Shown: positions 9,101-18,647, counted from the stretch's first letter. The stretch: 44,641 nt of DNA from Chara braunii (GCA_003427395.1 BFEA01000019.1:3714898-3759538); one strand, 5' to 3'. Made by a program: numbers and translations. Notes: generated by a model not told the origin, from the sequence alone.

Positions 9101-9238
9101 CTCGAATACAACGCATCCCCACCCGACCCTAAATCAGAATGAATTAAGTAAGGGGTACCTAGGCGGCTGTAACGATGTCAGTTTTAAATCAAGTTCAGGC
9201 ATCCCTCGAATACAACACATCCCCACCCGACCCTAAAG
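9091..9238 (+). repeat. 43-bp direct repeat, two copies 105 bp apart
   Basis: CAGGCATCCCTCGAATACAA followed by CATCCCCACCCGACCCTAAA occurs at about 9092 and 9197. CCTCGAATACAACG resembles the inner part of the CTACC-family terminal repeat, so the copies may be MITE remnants. Confidence 0.7.
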
Positions 9239-9690
9239 CTGGGTTGTATACATTCACAATTTTCCTCGGTTTGACACAACGGTCACGGAATCGTGACTGA
9301 AACGCTTTTTTTTTTTCAAACTCAAAGTTTTTCCATGATTTAATTCTGTTCATCTGATAGTATCTGAAATCGAACTTGAGTCTGTATTTCAATTTCCAAC
9401 CATTCATGGGTGTACGGGGACTGAGCGAGGCCCGGCAAACCATCGGGAAGGGGAAAGAGCAGAGGAAGAACAGGAATTAAAGGAAGAAGAGGACGGAACC
9501 GGGGGAAGAAGCAGACAAGGAAACAAGGAAAGACGGAAAAGGACCACAGGGTAAAAACATGGAAGTGGGGAAAGCACTTGCTGAGCAACAAACAGGGAGG
9601 GAGAGGGGGGGGGGGGGGGGGCGCAACAGGGAGAAAACAAAGAGGCGGGAAGAACAGCAATTTAAAAACTTGTCAGGCAGGGTGTACAGG

Positions 9691-9800
9691 GTCGGTTGGG
9701 ACATCCGTTAAAAACTGGAACGGTACAGAGAAATAGAAGATTAACACGGTCCCTCCTGTGCACGGATGATACGCATAGATTGAGAAACGGTCCATTTTTT
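9691..9800 (+). pseudogene. U6 snRNA pseudogene (diverged)
   Basis: GGGACATCCGTTAAAA, GGTACAGAGAA, AGAAGATTAAC and GAGAAACGGTCCA.TTTTTT align in order with U6 snRNA. A five-base insertion follows the ACAGAGA box, and the AGC triad is changed to AAC. Both regions are catalytically essential, so this copy cannot be a working U6. It ends in a T run and then an A-rich tail. Confidence 0.8.
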
Positions 9801-9861
9801 AAAAAAAGAAACAAAAAATAAAAGGGTGTACTGGAGCAAAAAAGTGAAAAAACATTTATCC

Positions 9862-10530
9862 AGTGGCCTATCTCAGTTGGTTGGCACGCAAAGTGGCATT
9901 CAGGAGGAGGTCCGGTCCTGGCTTTTTCGAAGAAAAAAGAAAGGGGGTTCGAGGCTTCGAGCCCCATGATCGCATGCGGCGCACTTAGTGTCAACCGACT
10001 GTGGTAGTCCGCTTCATACCCCTCATTGGTATTAGTAGGGTCTACGATATGACCAACACGGGTGTGAGTGTGAATGCGAGCGTGACTGGGTTGTGTGTGG
10101 TGTGTGGGAGAGTGTTGGCCATCGCCACTGCTGCTACTCGATGGGGACTTGGGGACATCGATGGAAAGCGCAGCTACTGGCAAAATGCTTGGTCTTCGCG
10201 TTAATCGCCCCCACAGGGGCCAACGTGCATCCCCTTAAACCACAAGTACACAGCCCCAGCCTTGCAGTCCGAAACTTGTCGCCACAAGAAAACGACTCAG
10301 AGCCCGAAGCGTCAAACGGTGGGCCCACCGTTGATAAATTCGATCGGCCGCCCCGTTTTCATTTCGCGCCTCCAGAATTTGAGGTGACAGACCCGCGACC
10401 CAGGTGCCCATGTACTGGTGGTTTAAATGTGAGAGGTAGCTATGCTTGCAGGGGTCCCCTGGATAGGCTTAGGAGTAGTGGTGGTAGGTAGATAGTGAAA
10501 GGTGAAATTGAGAGAAGAATATAGCTTAGT
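9862..10530 (+). mobile_element. tRNA-headed SINE-like repeat, interrupted by a MITE
   Basis: It starts with a degenerate tRNA head (CCTATCTCAGTTGG, then GGTTCGAG near 9947). The body contains CGGCGCACTTAGTG, ACCAACACGGGTGTGAGTGT and CAAAATGCTTGGTCTTCGCG, all found in reverse orientation at 21030-21700. The distal part (10437-10530: AGGGGTCCCCTG, GAGAGAAGAATATAGC) also matches. A 192-bp MITE (10235-10426) sits inside. Confidence 0.7.
10235..10426. mobile_element. MITE, TTAAACC family, nested copy (192 bp)
   Basis: Ends are TTAAACCACAAGTAC and GTACTGGTGGTTTAA, inverted with one mismatch. The same termini bound 41344-41553. It interrupts a repeat whose other copies (21090-21190) lack it, so it is younger than that repeat. 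No coding capacity. Confidence 0.75.
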
Positions 10531-10537
10531 TATAAAA
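10531..10537 (+). promoter_or_regulatory. Possible TATA box of the U6-like gene
   Basis: TATAAAA lies 22 bp before the U6-like 5' end. Plant U6 genes use a TATA box near -25 to -30 plus an upstream sequence element; the latter was not found. The match may be chance in an A/T-rich spacer. Confidence 0.25.
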
Positions 10538-10552
10538 TAAAATAAAAATACT

Positions 10553-10570
10553 GTCCTTCGGGACATCCGT

Positions 10571-10602
<32 letters not shown>

Positions 10603-10649
10603 GGCCCCTGCGCAAGGATGTCACGCAAATCGAGAAACGGTCCAAATTT
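10553..10649 (+). ncRNA. U6: U6 snRNA-like sequence (gene or recent pseudogene)
   Basis: GTCCTTCGGGACATCCG forms the U6 5' stem-loop. AACGATACAGAGAAGATTAG contains an intact ACAGAGA box, followed by the AGC triad, GCATGGCCCCTGCGCAAGGA and TCGAGAAACGGTCC. All catalytic elements of this spliceosomal RNA are present. Compared with my recollection of plant U6, about two bases are missing after the internal stem-loop. No T-run terminator follows: the sequence ends AAATTTC and goes into A/T repeats. That favours a retroposed or non-functional copy, although the body is nearly intact. Confidence 0.85.
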
Positions 10650-10657
10650 CAAAAATA

Positions 10658-10714
10658 TATAATAATAATAATAATATAATAATATAATAATAATAATGAT
10701 ATAATAATAATATA

Positions 10715-10750
<36 letters not shown>
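10658..10750 (+). repeat. (TAA/ATA)n tract
   Basis: About 90 bp of imperfect AAT/ATA trinucleotides directly after the U6-like sequence. Confidence 0.95.
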
Positions 10751-10751
<1 letters not shown>

Positions 10752-10977
10752 GTCAAAAAGAACATTTGAGGGGGGGGCGGGGGGAGGGAAGTATAAAGAA
10801 CACTGCAGACTGCAAGTCGTCGGCAAGCGAGCGACTTGTAATAATAATTTAGTTGGAGAACAAACACTTTGCCCCGAAGCCCGAAGAAGATGGGGTGGTG
10901 GTTATGTCATCATGTCTGTTCAGCAGCTCATCGTGCCGCATCTACAGCCAGCTCTGTTCCCCTTTCTTCTACCCCTC

Positions 10978-12534
10978 CTACGTCAGCAACATCGGTTGCT
11001 CTGCCAAAGTATACCATGAAAACGGAAAACGCCATAGTGCAATACAATTCTCCATTGGACTCGACGTGCCGATAGCAACTGGCTGATCAATCTCCCAAAA
11101 CATCCCACCACCCGGGTCGTCTCTTCTACGATCCTCGTCGTCTTCTGCACTGCATTTGAACCGTCTTTGGCCCGAACACGACGCAACGACGGGGAGGCAA
11201 GGATGGAAAGTAACCCCACTGACTGTGTCGTTTGCACCCCTGTAGGAGCTCACCTGCTGTCCCACCTGAAGATCGAACAATCTGATCTTCCCATCCTCTC
11301 CTCCGGTCGCCAGATGGCGGCCACACGGTTCGATGTCAAACACCATCTTCTGATTGGTCGTGCCTGTCACCCTCTCCATGCAATACACTATGCCTGATGT
11401 CTGCCTGATGTCCCAGCAGAGAATGTAGGGATCTTTCCTCCCACCCGTGTAAAGGTAATTGCCGTCGCGTGAAAACTGGATATGGGTTACTCCTCCGACC
11501 TGTCCGTGTAAGACGAACAACAACTCCATGGTGTCTTCAACATACAGAGCCGTCGATCGGTCGTACGATCCTGCGGCGAGGATTCCTGATCGATCTGGAT
11601 TCACCGCCAAGCAGGAGATGATTCCAACCTGGCCTTCCTTGGACTTGGTGCGCGTCGAAAAGGCGCGGTCTTGCCTCCCAGGACGGCATACGTCAAACAC
11701 CCGTAGCATTTTGCCATACCCAGCAAACAGCTTGTTGCCGTCCAGATTAAATGCCAGACTATATGCGGCAGAGATCTCGTCTTTATCATCATACGCACGA
11801 TAGGTCCCTCGCAATTGTCCTGTGATGCCGTCCCACAAATGTATAGGATGCTCTCTTGTGGTTGAAACAAAGCAACACGTCGCCAGATCCGACGCCGTCA
11901 TCAGAGGGAACCACTGATAGTCATATACATTCTCACCCTCCTGTACGACGACCGTTGGATCGAAGGAGTCCTTCAGATCTGATGCTGACAAGTCCAGAGC
12001 ACAGGACTCGACGATCTCATCAGGGAGATCGTAAATGAGTAATTTGTTATCTTCGCAGTTGGCCAGGAGGCAGGCACCATCCGGGGACCATCGAATTCCG
12101 CGCAAAAAGTTGTTCCTGCATGGTGCTTGTCGAATCACTTTGTCGTTGACACAAGCGCCCCCGCAATGCGTCGATTGTTCCACTCCTCGCCTGAATTGTC
12201 GATAGACAAATGACACACACTCCGGCTCCCGGTCAAATTTCAGTTGGATCCATCGGCTGACAAGGCTATGGGTCTGGTCCTCTCCTCCCTCTCTCGGCAA
12301 TTCGTCGTTGTCGTCGCCTCGCGTAACCATCGCAACATCGGCAGTGGCTGGCCAATCATTACTGCCTGCGGCATCCATAGCACTGTTTCCACTACTTTTC
12401 CGGCCCACAGCGTCACACATCGCGATAGGGTCCTCCCCCTCCCCTCCCCCTCCCTCTCTTGCGAAGCCATCTCCCCTGTCCATCGCAACAACACGGACAG
12501 CGTCTGCTGCATCTCTCGAAATTGCAGCATCCAT
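10978..12534 (-). CDS. WRAP53: WD40 protein, TCAB1/WRAP53 (WDR79) homologue
   Basis: A 518-codon uninterrupted ORF. TCAB1/WDR79 is a WD40 scaffold that binds box H/ACA scaRNAs (CAB box) and telomerase RNA and directs them to Cajal bodies. After an acidic, low-complexity N-terminus (1-90), family landmarks follow in order: FLRGIRWSPDG, YDYQWFPLM, TREHPIHLWDGITGQLRGTY, FAGYGKMLRVFDVCRPGR, GQVGIISCLAVNP, AAGSYDRSTALY, GGVTHIQFSRDGNYLYTGGR, then LCWDIRQT, TTNQKMVFDIEP and TFHPCLPVVASCSGQRRF. The last blade closes with NCIALWRF. Length and ends fit the family. A second Met context (MDAA, residue 53) repeats the first, so translation could begin at either. U6-like sequences beyond its 3' end are probably coincidental. 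No introns. Confidence 0.92.
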   Translation of the reverse strand: MDAAISRDAADAVRVVAMDRGDGFAREGGGGEGEDPIAMCDAVGRKSSGNSAMDAAGSNDWPATADVAMVTRGDDNDELPREGGEDQTHSLVSRWIQLKFDREPECVSFVYRQFRRGVEQSTHCGGACVNDKVIRQAPCRNNFLRGIRWSPDGACLLANCEDNKLLIYDLPDEIVESCALDLSASDLKDSFDPTVVVQEGENVYDYQWFPLMTASDLATCCFVSTTREHPIHLWDGITGQLRGTYRAYDDKDEISAAYSLAFNLDGNKLFAGYGKMLRVFDVCRPGRQDRAFSTRTKSKEGQVGIISCLAVNPDRSGILAAGSYDRSTALYVEDTMELLFVLHGQVGGVTHIQFSRDGNYLYTGGRKDPYILCWDIRQTSGIVYCMERVTGTTNQKMVFDIEPCGRHLATGGEDGKIRLFDLQVGQQVSSYRGANDTVSGVTFHPCLPVVASCSGQRRFKCSAEDDEDRRRDDPGGGMFWEIDQPVAIGTSSPMENCIALWRFPFSWYTLAEQPMLLT

Positions 12535-12933
12535 AGCACTGTTCCACTACTCCCACAACTATGTTACGTCTGCTGAGATGTGCGTCCACGAGCAGCCGTG
12601 GTTCCCACTACGATTGCCAACCATGCGTTCATCTCAAGATGCAAACAAATGCGCATACAGCAGAAACAAAGCGCTCTACAACTTTGATATCTCACAGTAA
12701 AGGCACTCCGGAGCTAAACACATATCATAAAAAACGACAGGAAGGAGCATATGGATGCCTCAGCCTTTTTTTTATCAAAACTGGCATTCGAAAGAAGGTA
12801 AAGGATCACATCCCTTCAGATGCTGGAACTAAGCTGAAGTGGAAACATTCTCCAAATCAGAAGCGACCAACAATTGAATAAAAAACGGATCCAAAGAAAG
12901 GGTCACACACATAACAGATGACATCAACAGGAT

Positions 12934-13094
12934 AGGATATCATAGCAGAGGATAGCATAGGATAGGATAGGATAGCATGGGGGATAGCATAGGGGATAGC
13001 ATAGGACAGGATAGGATAGGATAGGATAGGATATCAGAGGATAGCATAGGATAGGATAGGATAGGATAGCATAGGACAGGATAGGATAGCATTT
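12934..13094 (+). repeat. (GGATA)n minisatellite
   Basis: Repeats of GGATA and GGATAGCATA. The same repeat resumes at about 13402-13475 after a 300-bp SINE-containing interruption. Confidence 0.95.
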
Positions 13095-13254
13095 GTGTCC
13101 CGAAAAAGTTCAAGACTATATCATCATCCCAAGCAGGGATGTCTGGCGTGTATAGTCGTTGAGGGGACGCAGCGCATGTATGAAGACGACATGTATGACT
13201 TGCTTCTCTACTGATTGTCCGCACACACGTTTTTCATTTGGTCAGAGGATAAGA

Positions 13255-13401
13255 TAGGCCTAGCTCAGTTGGTACACCCCCCCTGGACTGTTGAAATACA
13301 GACCCAAGCTCGAATCCAGATGCAATCAAAATCATTCTGAAGTACCTCTCGGTCGGTCAGCCCAGTGATGATATCTAAAGGCCGTCGCCCTCTTATGCAA
13401 G
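13255..13401 (+). mobile_element. tRNA-derived SINE (Phe-like head)
   Basis: CCTAGCTCAGTTGGTAC is an A box and AGCTCGAATCC a B box. Between them a stem-loop CTG-TTGAAAT-ACAG has a GAA anticodon position, like tRNA-Phe. The tail CGGTCGGTCAGCCCAGTGAT then GATATCTAAAGG matches 23990-24030 and 9041-9100. It is inserted in the (GGATA)n array, which flanks it on both sides. Confidence 0.7.
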
Positions 13402-13475
13402 GATAAGATAGCATAGGATAGGCTAGCATAGGATAGGATAGCATAGGATAGGATAAGGATAGGATAGGATAGGAT
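13402..13475 (+). repeat. (GGATA)n minisatellite, second block
   Basis: Continues the array at 12934-13094 on the other side of the SINE. Confidence 0.92.
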
Positions 13476-14100
13476 TATCAGGAGTGTTAGAGAAAAGGGG
13501 CCAGGGCACTTCTATGAATGAGAAGAGCAGAGAGCTTCAGCGATCTATATTGATGAACGAGGCTGGCGATTCCAAACATACAGAATGTCTATTCCCCCAC
13601 CTGGTCCAGAAACAAAGCTGCCGCTACGAAAACTATTTTGTCAAAAACACCCCTCCTCCTTATCCGCATCAGCATCTGAATAACAGACAGATATGAACAC
13701 AGTCAAAATAGCAGCCACATACATTTGCAGTTGAAATGAAATGCAACTCCAACGAAGGGGTAGGATACCTCTGAACCAGCAAGAGCACCCTAAGGGCATG
13801 CTCCTCACACTGGGACTTGCTGGGTGCATCTGTGACCCAATTGTCCGCCCAGATTGACTTTGAGAAAGTCCTGGTGTTAGCATGCCCCAAGTAAATCAAC
13901 AGGGACAAAAGTTAATATCACCAGACCGAGATGTCTCCACAAAAAAGCGCTTCTACACGGGGGCAAGAGGGGAAAGAACCACAAAAAAAAAAGATAAAGA
14001 AAGAAATCAAAGGTTACTAAAAATGTTGCCACTTCACCAACCCGCCGGAGAAGGACGTTATGAGGAACACGAGTCGGCAGCAGATGAGACGGAATCATCT
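13476..14100. other. No gene recognised
   Basis: No coding or repeat signal beyond A-rich runs (13980-14000). Confidence 0.35.
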
Positions 14101-14104
14101 TGGA

Positions 14105-14230
14105 ATAGCTGACGTTTCCACATTGCAATAGCTCACGTTTCTACATTGCAATAGCTCATGTTTCTACATTGCAATAGCTCACGTTTCTACATTGCAATAG
14201 CTCATGTTTCTACATTGCAATAGCTCACGT
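14105..14230 (+). repeat. 24-bp tandem repeat, about five copies
   Basis: Unit TTTCTACATTGCAATAGCTC plus ACG or ATG. The ACG and ATG variants alternate in most of the array, which suggests it grew as 48-bp dimers. Confidence 0.9.
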
Positions 14231-14690
14231 CGGGAGAAGGGTGAAAGTAGAAACATGGATGTCGGAAGCAAAAGTAGAAGCATAAAGGCCGCAGCGAAAG
14301 GTAAGGTAGGGGCAAGGAAAATAAAAAGCAGAAACATAAATAGATTTCCAAATTTTCAATACACATAATGTCAAATATAACAGTGAAAAGGGAGGGGCGG
14401 CAAGAGAGCACTAGCAGACAAATTAATCGATTTCAATAAACGGATTAAAAAACAACGAAAAATACAAAGCATCGCATGTTCCACTTCAACAAATCTGCGG
14501 GCCCACATCGAAGACTATAGGCTGACCCCACTCGCTGAATTAAAAAAGAAAAAGAGGGAGAGAAGGGAGGGGGGGGGGAAGAGCAGGTCGGGAAGAAGAA
14601 CAATGGGGAAAAAAAAAAAAAAAAAAAAGACGAGCAGCCGCAGGCGAAAAGCACAGAGGAAAAGAATACGATTACTGGGGAGCAAGCACT
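14231..14690. other. No gene; A-rich and G-rich tracts
   Basis: Nothing recognised. There is a G run at 14570-14578 and an A run at 14609-14628. Confidence 0.35.
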
Positions 14691-14698
14691 TATGAGAG

Positions 14699-14786
14699 AC
14701 CGATCACATCAGATCAGACCAGATCAGACCAGATCAGACCAGATCAGACCAGACCAGACCAGATCGGATCAGATAGGATCAGATCA
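14699..14786 (+). repeat. (AGATCAGACC)n minisatellite
   Basis: Decamer AGATCAGACC repeated with GATCGGATC and GATAGGATC variants. Confidence 0.9.
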
Positions 14787-14869
14787 GGCATGCCTCAATG
14801 AAGAGAACTCAAGTGTGCAAGCTTTTGGGTCGAGCATTCGCCTATCCTACGTGCGGCAAGCATCAAATA

Positions 14870-15180
14870 ACATAACAGCTATGGCATAAACAGAGAGAGA
14901 AACAAAGAGGGTGGTAAGCTATGGCATAAACAGAGAGAGAGAGAGAGAGATAACGAATGAAGGACCAAAGGAACTGCAGAAGAGAAACAAAGAGGGTGTT
15001 CAGCTATGGCATAAACACAGAGGAAGGAGAAACCTTCTCTGGGGACTGCAAAAACTTTTCTGCCTAGCTTTGAAATAGGAAGGACGAAGAGAGCAAAAAA
15101 AGAGAAACACAGAGAGAGAGAGAGAGAAAGAAGGAAGGAATGAAAGAACAAAAGAAATGCAGAGGCACAGAACGACCAGA
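14870..15180 (+). repeat. Direct repeats with GCTATGGCATAAACAGAGAG
   Basis: The 20-mer occurs at about 14878, 14919 and (variant) 15003, each with a GA-rich extension and AGAGAAACAAAGAGGGTG nearby. Confidence 0.75.
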
Positions 15181-15585
15181 TTCACTTTGAGGTTGAAATC
15201 ACTACAAGCCAGACTAAGGGTGGCCAGAAATCACCCCAGGCCTCAAGCCCAGGCCACAACTACAAACCAAAAAAAAAAAAATCGTCACAACATTGGGCCA
15301 GAGAATCGGAGCACCACCACATGGTAGTAGTACTCCATTCTCCACAAACATCGTAATCTCAGCTTTTGCTCACAACTGTATAAAAAAAAAAAAAGTAATA
15401 AATCATAAATGATGAAACCCTACCTACCTACCTACCTACCTACCTTGAAGGGCTGATGTCAATCTTTCACAAGTAAACAGCAAACAACGTTTTCCCCCCA
15501 AACCTTTTTCTGCCTAGCTTTGAAATAGGAAGGAGTGAAGAAGAGAGCAAAAAAAGAGAAACACAGAGAGAGAGAGAGAGAAACA
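15055..15585 (+). repeat. 75-bp direct repeat at 15055 and 15504
   Basis: TTCTGCCTAGCTTTGAAATA followed by GGAAGGA, AGAGAGCAAAAAAAGAG and a GA run occurs twice, 450 bp apart in the same orientation. (CCTA)n at 15421-15444 lies between. Confidence 0.75.
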
Positions 15586-16554
15586 GAGAGAAACAGAGAG
15601 CGAGAGAGACAAGGGCAAAAGAGACACAGACAGAACCCGGCTGAAAATACATTGCAGGATCTTAATTAAATGTCGTTCGAAAAAAAAAAAAAAAAAGTAG
15701 TAGTCCGAATGCGACCGCTCATTAACATCAAATAGCTTTCTGACCAAGCAAAAGTCCATACATACATAACGCCCTCCACTGTCCAAAGGACGTGATGTAG
15801 CACAGACTGCTCTTTAGCTCGCATCCGCAAGAAAAAGGAGGAAGTGGTTGCGAAACCCCTTCCATAGCTGAATCTCTCAAGGCCAGGACAACCCACCAGC
15901 CTTCAGTTCTATCGTCTCTCCTCTACCCTTTTCTCTCTCTCTCTCTGCACAACACAGCCTTTCTTTCCTTTTGCTCATCCGATACTTCCCTGGCACTTCC
16001 TCTCCTTGCATCGATGCATGGTTCAGCTTACCGTCGACAAAAGCCTCAGTGTCAATCAATCAGGAAACCTTCCTTCTCCTTCTCCTACAAAAAAAAGAAA
16101 AGCTACATACAATAAATCAAATCAAAAAGTTGCTTTCTCCTAATCTTGAAAACGAACTTGTGAAGGAAACAAACAGGCATAAAAGGAATGCCCGAACTGA
16201 ATCTTAGTAAAAATTGTAAAATGAAAAAAAAAAAAAAAAATTGTAAAATGAAAATGAGCTGCAAAAATACTACAAATTCATCATGAAGAAATTAGATCAC
16301 CATCCAAAAAAACAGACCTTACAACTCCACACCCCCCTCCTCCCCTCCCGGCACCCCCATCTGCACCCTACAACTCTGCACCACCTTTTCTTACACGCTC
16401 CCTCCCCCCTCTCCGCACCACCATCTCTGCATCATTTTGGTCTCGATTGAGGCGCGTGAAGTGGTTGGTTACCCCTCACCCTTAACCCCCACCCCGCCCC
16501 TCCCCCAACACACACACACACACACAGAGGGACTCACCAGCAATCCCCAGCACT

Positions 16555-16555
<1 letters not shown>
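15586..16555. other. No gene recognised
   Basis: A-rich runs (15680-15697, 16223-16240) and pyrimidine-rich sequence (16320-16440) only. Confidence 0.35.
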
Positions 16556-16628
<73 letters not shown>

Positions 16629-16750
16629 NNNNNNNNNNNNNNNNNNNNNNNNNNNNNNNNNNNNNNNNNNNNNNNNNNNNNNNNNNNNNNNNNNNNNNNN
16701 NNNNNNNNNNNNNNNNNNNNNNNNNNNNNNNNNNNNNNNNNNNNNNNNNN

Positions 16751-16785
<35 letters not shown>
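16556..16785 (+). repeat. (CT)n, assembly gap, then (AATC)n
   Basis: CT dinucleotides 16556-16628 run into 122 Ns (16629-16750), followed by about nine AATC units (16751-16785). The gap probably hides more simple repeat. Confidence 0.95.
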
Positions 16786-16788
<3 letters not shown>

Positions 16789-16795
16789 CTAGAAA

Positions 16796-17389
16796 TCACA
16801 ATCCCGCCGCCATGCCTGACAATCCAATCCCACGTGACGCAGACAAGTCGGGCACCTCAGCCTCCAAGATCCGACAAACTTGCTCCATTGTTTCCCGCCC
16901 TCTCGACGCATTCTGCAGAAACCTCTCTGTCAACCTCTGCTCAATCCTTCCTGCTATTGATGACAGAGCTGTTAGTGCGGCGCAGCGAATGACTGTCTCT
17001 TGTCGGAACAGTGTCCAATCCTGATTATCAGGATGAGGAGTGTAGGTGCATCTCTCTTCCACCTCAATGAAGTCTTTGAGGGTAACGTTTCGAGAGGTCA
17101 TCTCCATGTGCCGCGATTTGGCATCCACGGTGGAATGCTCGCAGATATGGCAAACCGTCTCGCCCAAGATGCGCTGCAGCCAAGATGGACCAGGTGCATT
17201 GACAGTAATCAGTCGCGTGCTGTTCAGACGACCGGTCGTAGCGTCCAGACTCCGTGCCACCGTGTCAACCTCAAGAACATGTGATAATCCAGGATAAGGG
17301 TCCGGATCCGTATACTTACGCCAATTGGCGGCCGTAACGCGCTCCCAAGGATGTCGGTAAATGTATTCCTGAGAAAACCCCTGCACCAT
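16796..17389 (-). CDS. PRELI/MSF1-domain protein (PRELID3/Ups-like)
   Basis: A 197-codon ORF. It begins with the PRELI-domain hallmark: a hydrophobic start, YIYRHPWERVTAANWRKYTD, then the conserved proline-rich turn and HVLEVDTVARSLD. Next come STRLITVNAPGPSWLQRILG, the Glu-rich strand VDAKSRHMEMTSRNVTL, YTPHPDNQDWTLFRQE and a C-terminal helical segment (GRIEQRLTERFLQNASRGR). PRELI/Ups proteins shuttle phospholipids between mitochondrial membranes with a TRIAP1/Mdm35-type partner; the role here is inferred from the family. Start and length match the family. It is intronless. The stop is 11 bp from an (AATC)n repeat and an assembly gap, and the 5' side abuts a tandem repeat (17398-17640). Confidence 0.9.
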   Translation of the reverse strand: MVQGFSQEYIYRHPWERVTAANWRKYTDPDPYPGLSHVLEVDTVARSLDATTGRLNSTRLITVNAPGPSWLQRILGETVCHICEHSTVDAKSRHMEMTSRNVTLKDFIEVEERCTYTPHPDNQDWTLFRQETVIRCAALTALSSIAGRIEQRLTERFLQNASRGRETMEQVCRILEAEVPDLSASRGIGLSGMAAGL

Positions 17390-17397
17390 CCTCTCTA

Positions 17398-17640
17398 AGA
17401 AAGACGCGGGGATATTATCCTATGTCTGTCTGTCTGTCTGGACACAAGATCTCGAGACAAGATCTCGACACAAGATCTGGACGCAAGATCTCGACTCAAG
17501 ATCGCGACACAAGATCGCGACACAAGAAGGAAGGCGCGGGGATATTATCGTATGTCTGTCTGTCTGGACACAAGATCTCGACTCAAGATCTCGACACAAG
17601 ATCTCGACACAAGATCTCGACAAAAGAGCACGCCTGATAC
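17398..17640 (+). repeat. Two 130-bp units with CAAGATCTCGACA subrepeats
   Basis: GGCGCGGGGATATTATCCTA-TGTCTGTCTGTC occurs at about 17404 and 17535. Each copy is followed by several 13-bp CAAGATCTCGACA-type subrepeats containing the AGATCT palindrome. The array starts 9 bp upstream of the PRELI-gene ATG, so it forms that gene's immediate 5' flank. Confidence 0.85.
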
Positions 17641-18060
17641 ACCTCCTTAACGACAGATAAGTCCTCCTATGTCTGTCGGTCTGCTACCCCAACGGGGGGG
17701 TACTACAGAACAGGAAAGGTGGTTGGGGGGGGGGGGAAGCATTGACCTTATCGGGGTGTGAATAAGACTAGACAGCTCTTGATTAGTACTACTTACCCAT
17801 TTGTAGAGGGCAGGCAAACGCTTAAGAGCTACTGCATGCATACAGACGGCAGTGCGAATCCATAAAAAGGCATTCTTCACTGCGTGAATTGCCCCCGTTC
17901 TAGATATCCTGAACCATGAATGGCTGTTTTCTGAACAGACGATGACGGCTCTGACATCTCCTCCCTCACCCAGAATCGTTGGGCGGTTTGTACCTCTTTT
18001 TCATTCATGCGCTGCCGCCATTAACATGCATGCATATATACGAACAACAAGGTCCACGGC
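17641..18060. other. No gene recognised
   Basis: A G run at 17726-17736. No supported ORF. Confidence 0.35.
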
Positions 18061-18235
18061 TTCAGAAAAAGGGCAAAAAAAAAAAAAAAAAAAAAAAAAA
18101 AGGGTCAATGACGGTCAGCACAACAAGGGAGAGTCGTGGACAAATAATGAGGTCGCAGTTCAGCACAACACCGACCAGAGCTTCAGAAAAAGGGCAAAAA
18201 AAAAAAAGAAAAAAAAAAAAGGGTCAATTACGTTC
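18060..18235 (+). repeat. Direct repeat GCTTCAGAAAAAGGGCA + poly-A + GGGTCAAT
   Basis: The module occurs at 18060 and 18180. CAGCACAACA also occurs twice between the two modules. Probably a local duplication of an A-rich element. Confidence 0.75.
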
Positions 18236-18352
18236 GAGAATCCCAAGCGCAAAACGATAAAACAGAATTGACAGACCGCAAGAATGCTAAAACAAGAAAA
18301 AAGAAAAAAAAAACAAATGCTCGGCGCGGTTGCACAGAGCATAAGAACAGGG

Positions 18353-18463
18353 CTACCGTCTTCCCCCGAACATAAAGCAACGTGTTTCTGAATGTATACA
18401 AGCCATCTTTCAGGTTGGATGCAGTCATAATGAGGGCGCGTTGTGTTCGGGGGAAGACGGTAG
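18353..18463. mobile_element. MITE, CTACC family, copy 3 (111 bp)
   Basis: Termini are CTACCGTCTTCCCCCGAACA and the matching inverted end GTTCGGGGGAAGACGGTAG. The interior keeps CATCTTTCAGGTTGGATGCA and TCATAATGAGG, as in copy 1. GGG flanks both sides, a possible 3-bp target duplication, but GC context makes that weak. A detached half-TIR (GTGCGTTGTGTTCGGGGGAA) follows at 18507-18526. Confidence 0.88.
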
Positions 18464-18607
18464 GGGGAGTGATGAAACAAATGTGACGGACAGCTCCAAA
18501 ACAGAGGTGCGTTGTGTTCGGGGGAAGAGCCTCCTTAGTCGTCTTGAATAGTCCAAGACGACCAAGGAGGAGGACAAAGAACGTACGGGAAGTGGAGTAA
18601 AAGAGAG

Positions 18608-18609
<2 letters not shown>

Positions 18610-18647
<38 letters not shown>
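18610..18647 (+). repeat. (GA)n microsatellite
   Basis: A GA run near the opposite-strand (CT)n tract at 18829. Confidence 0.95.

Noticed and set aside
12005-12030. CTGATGAG motif on the minus strand (further hammerhead)
   Set aside because: No stem II or GAAA box follows; it lies inside the WD40 coding sequence. A similar motif on the minus strand near 25750 also lacks the rest.
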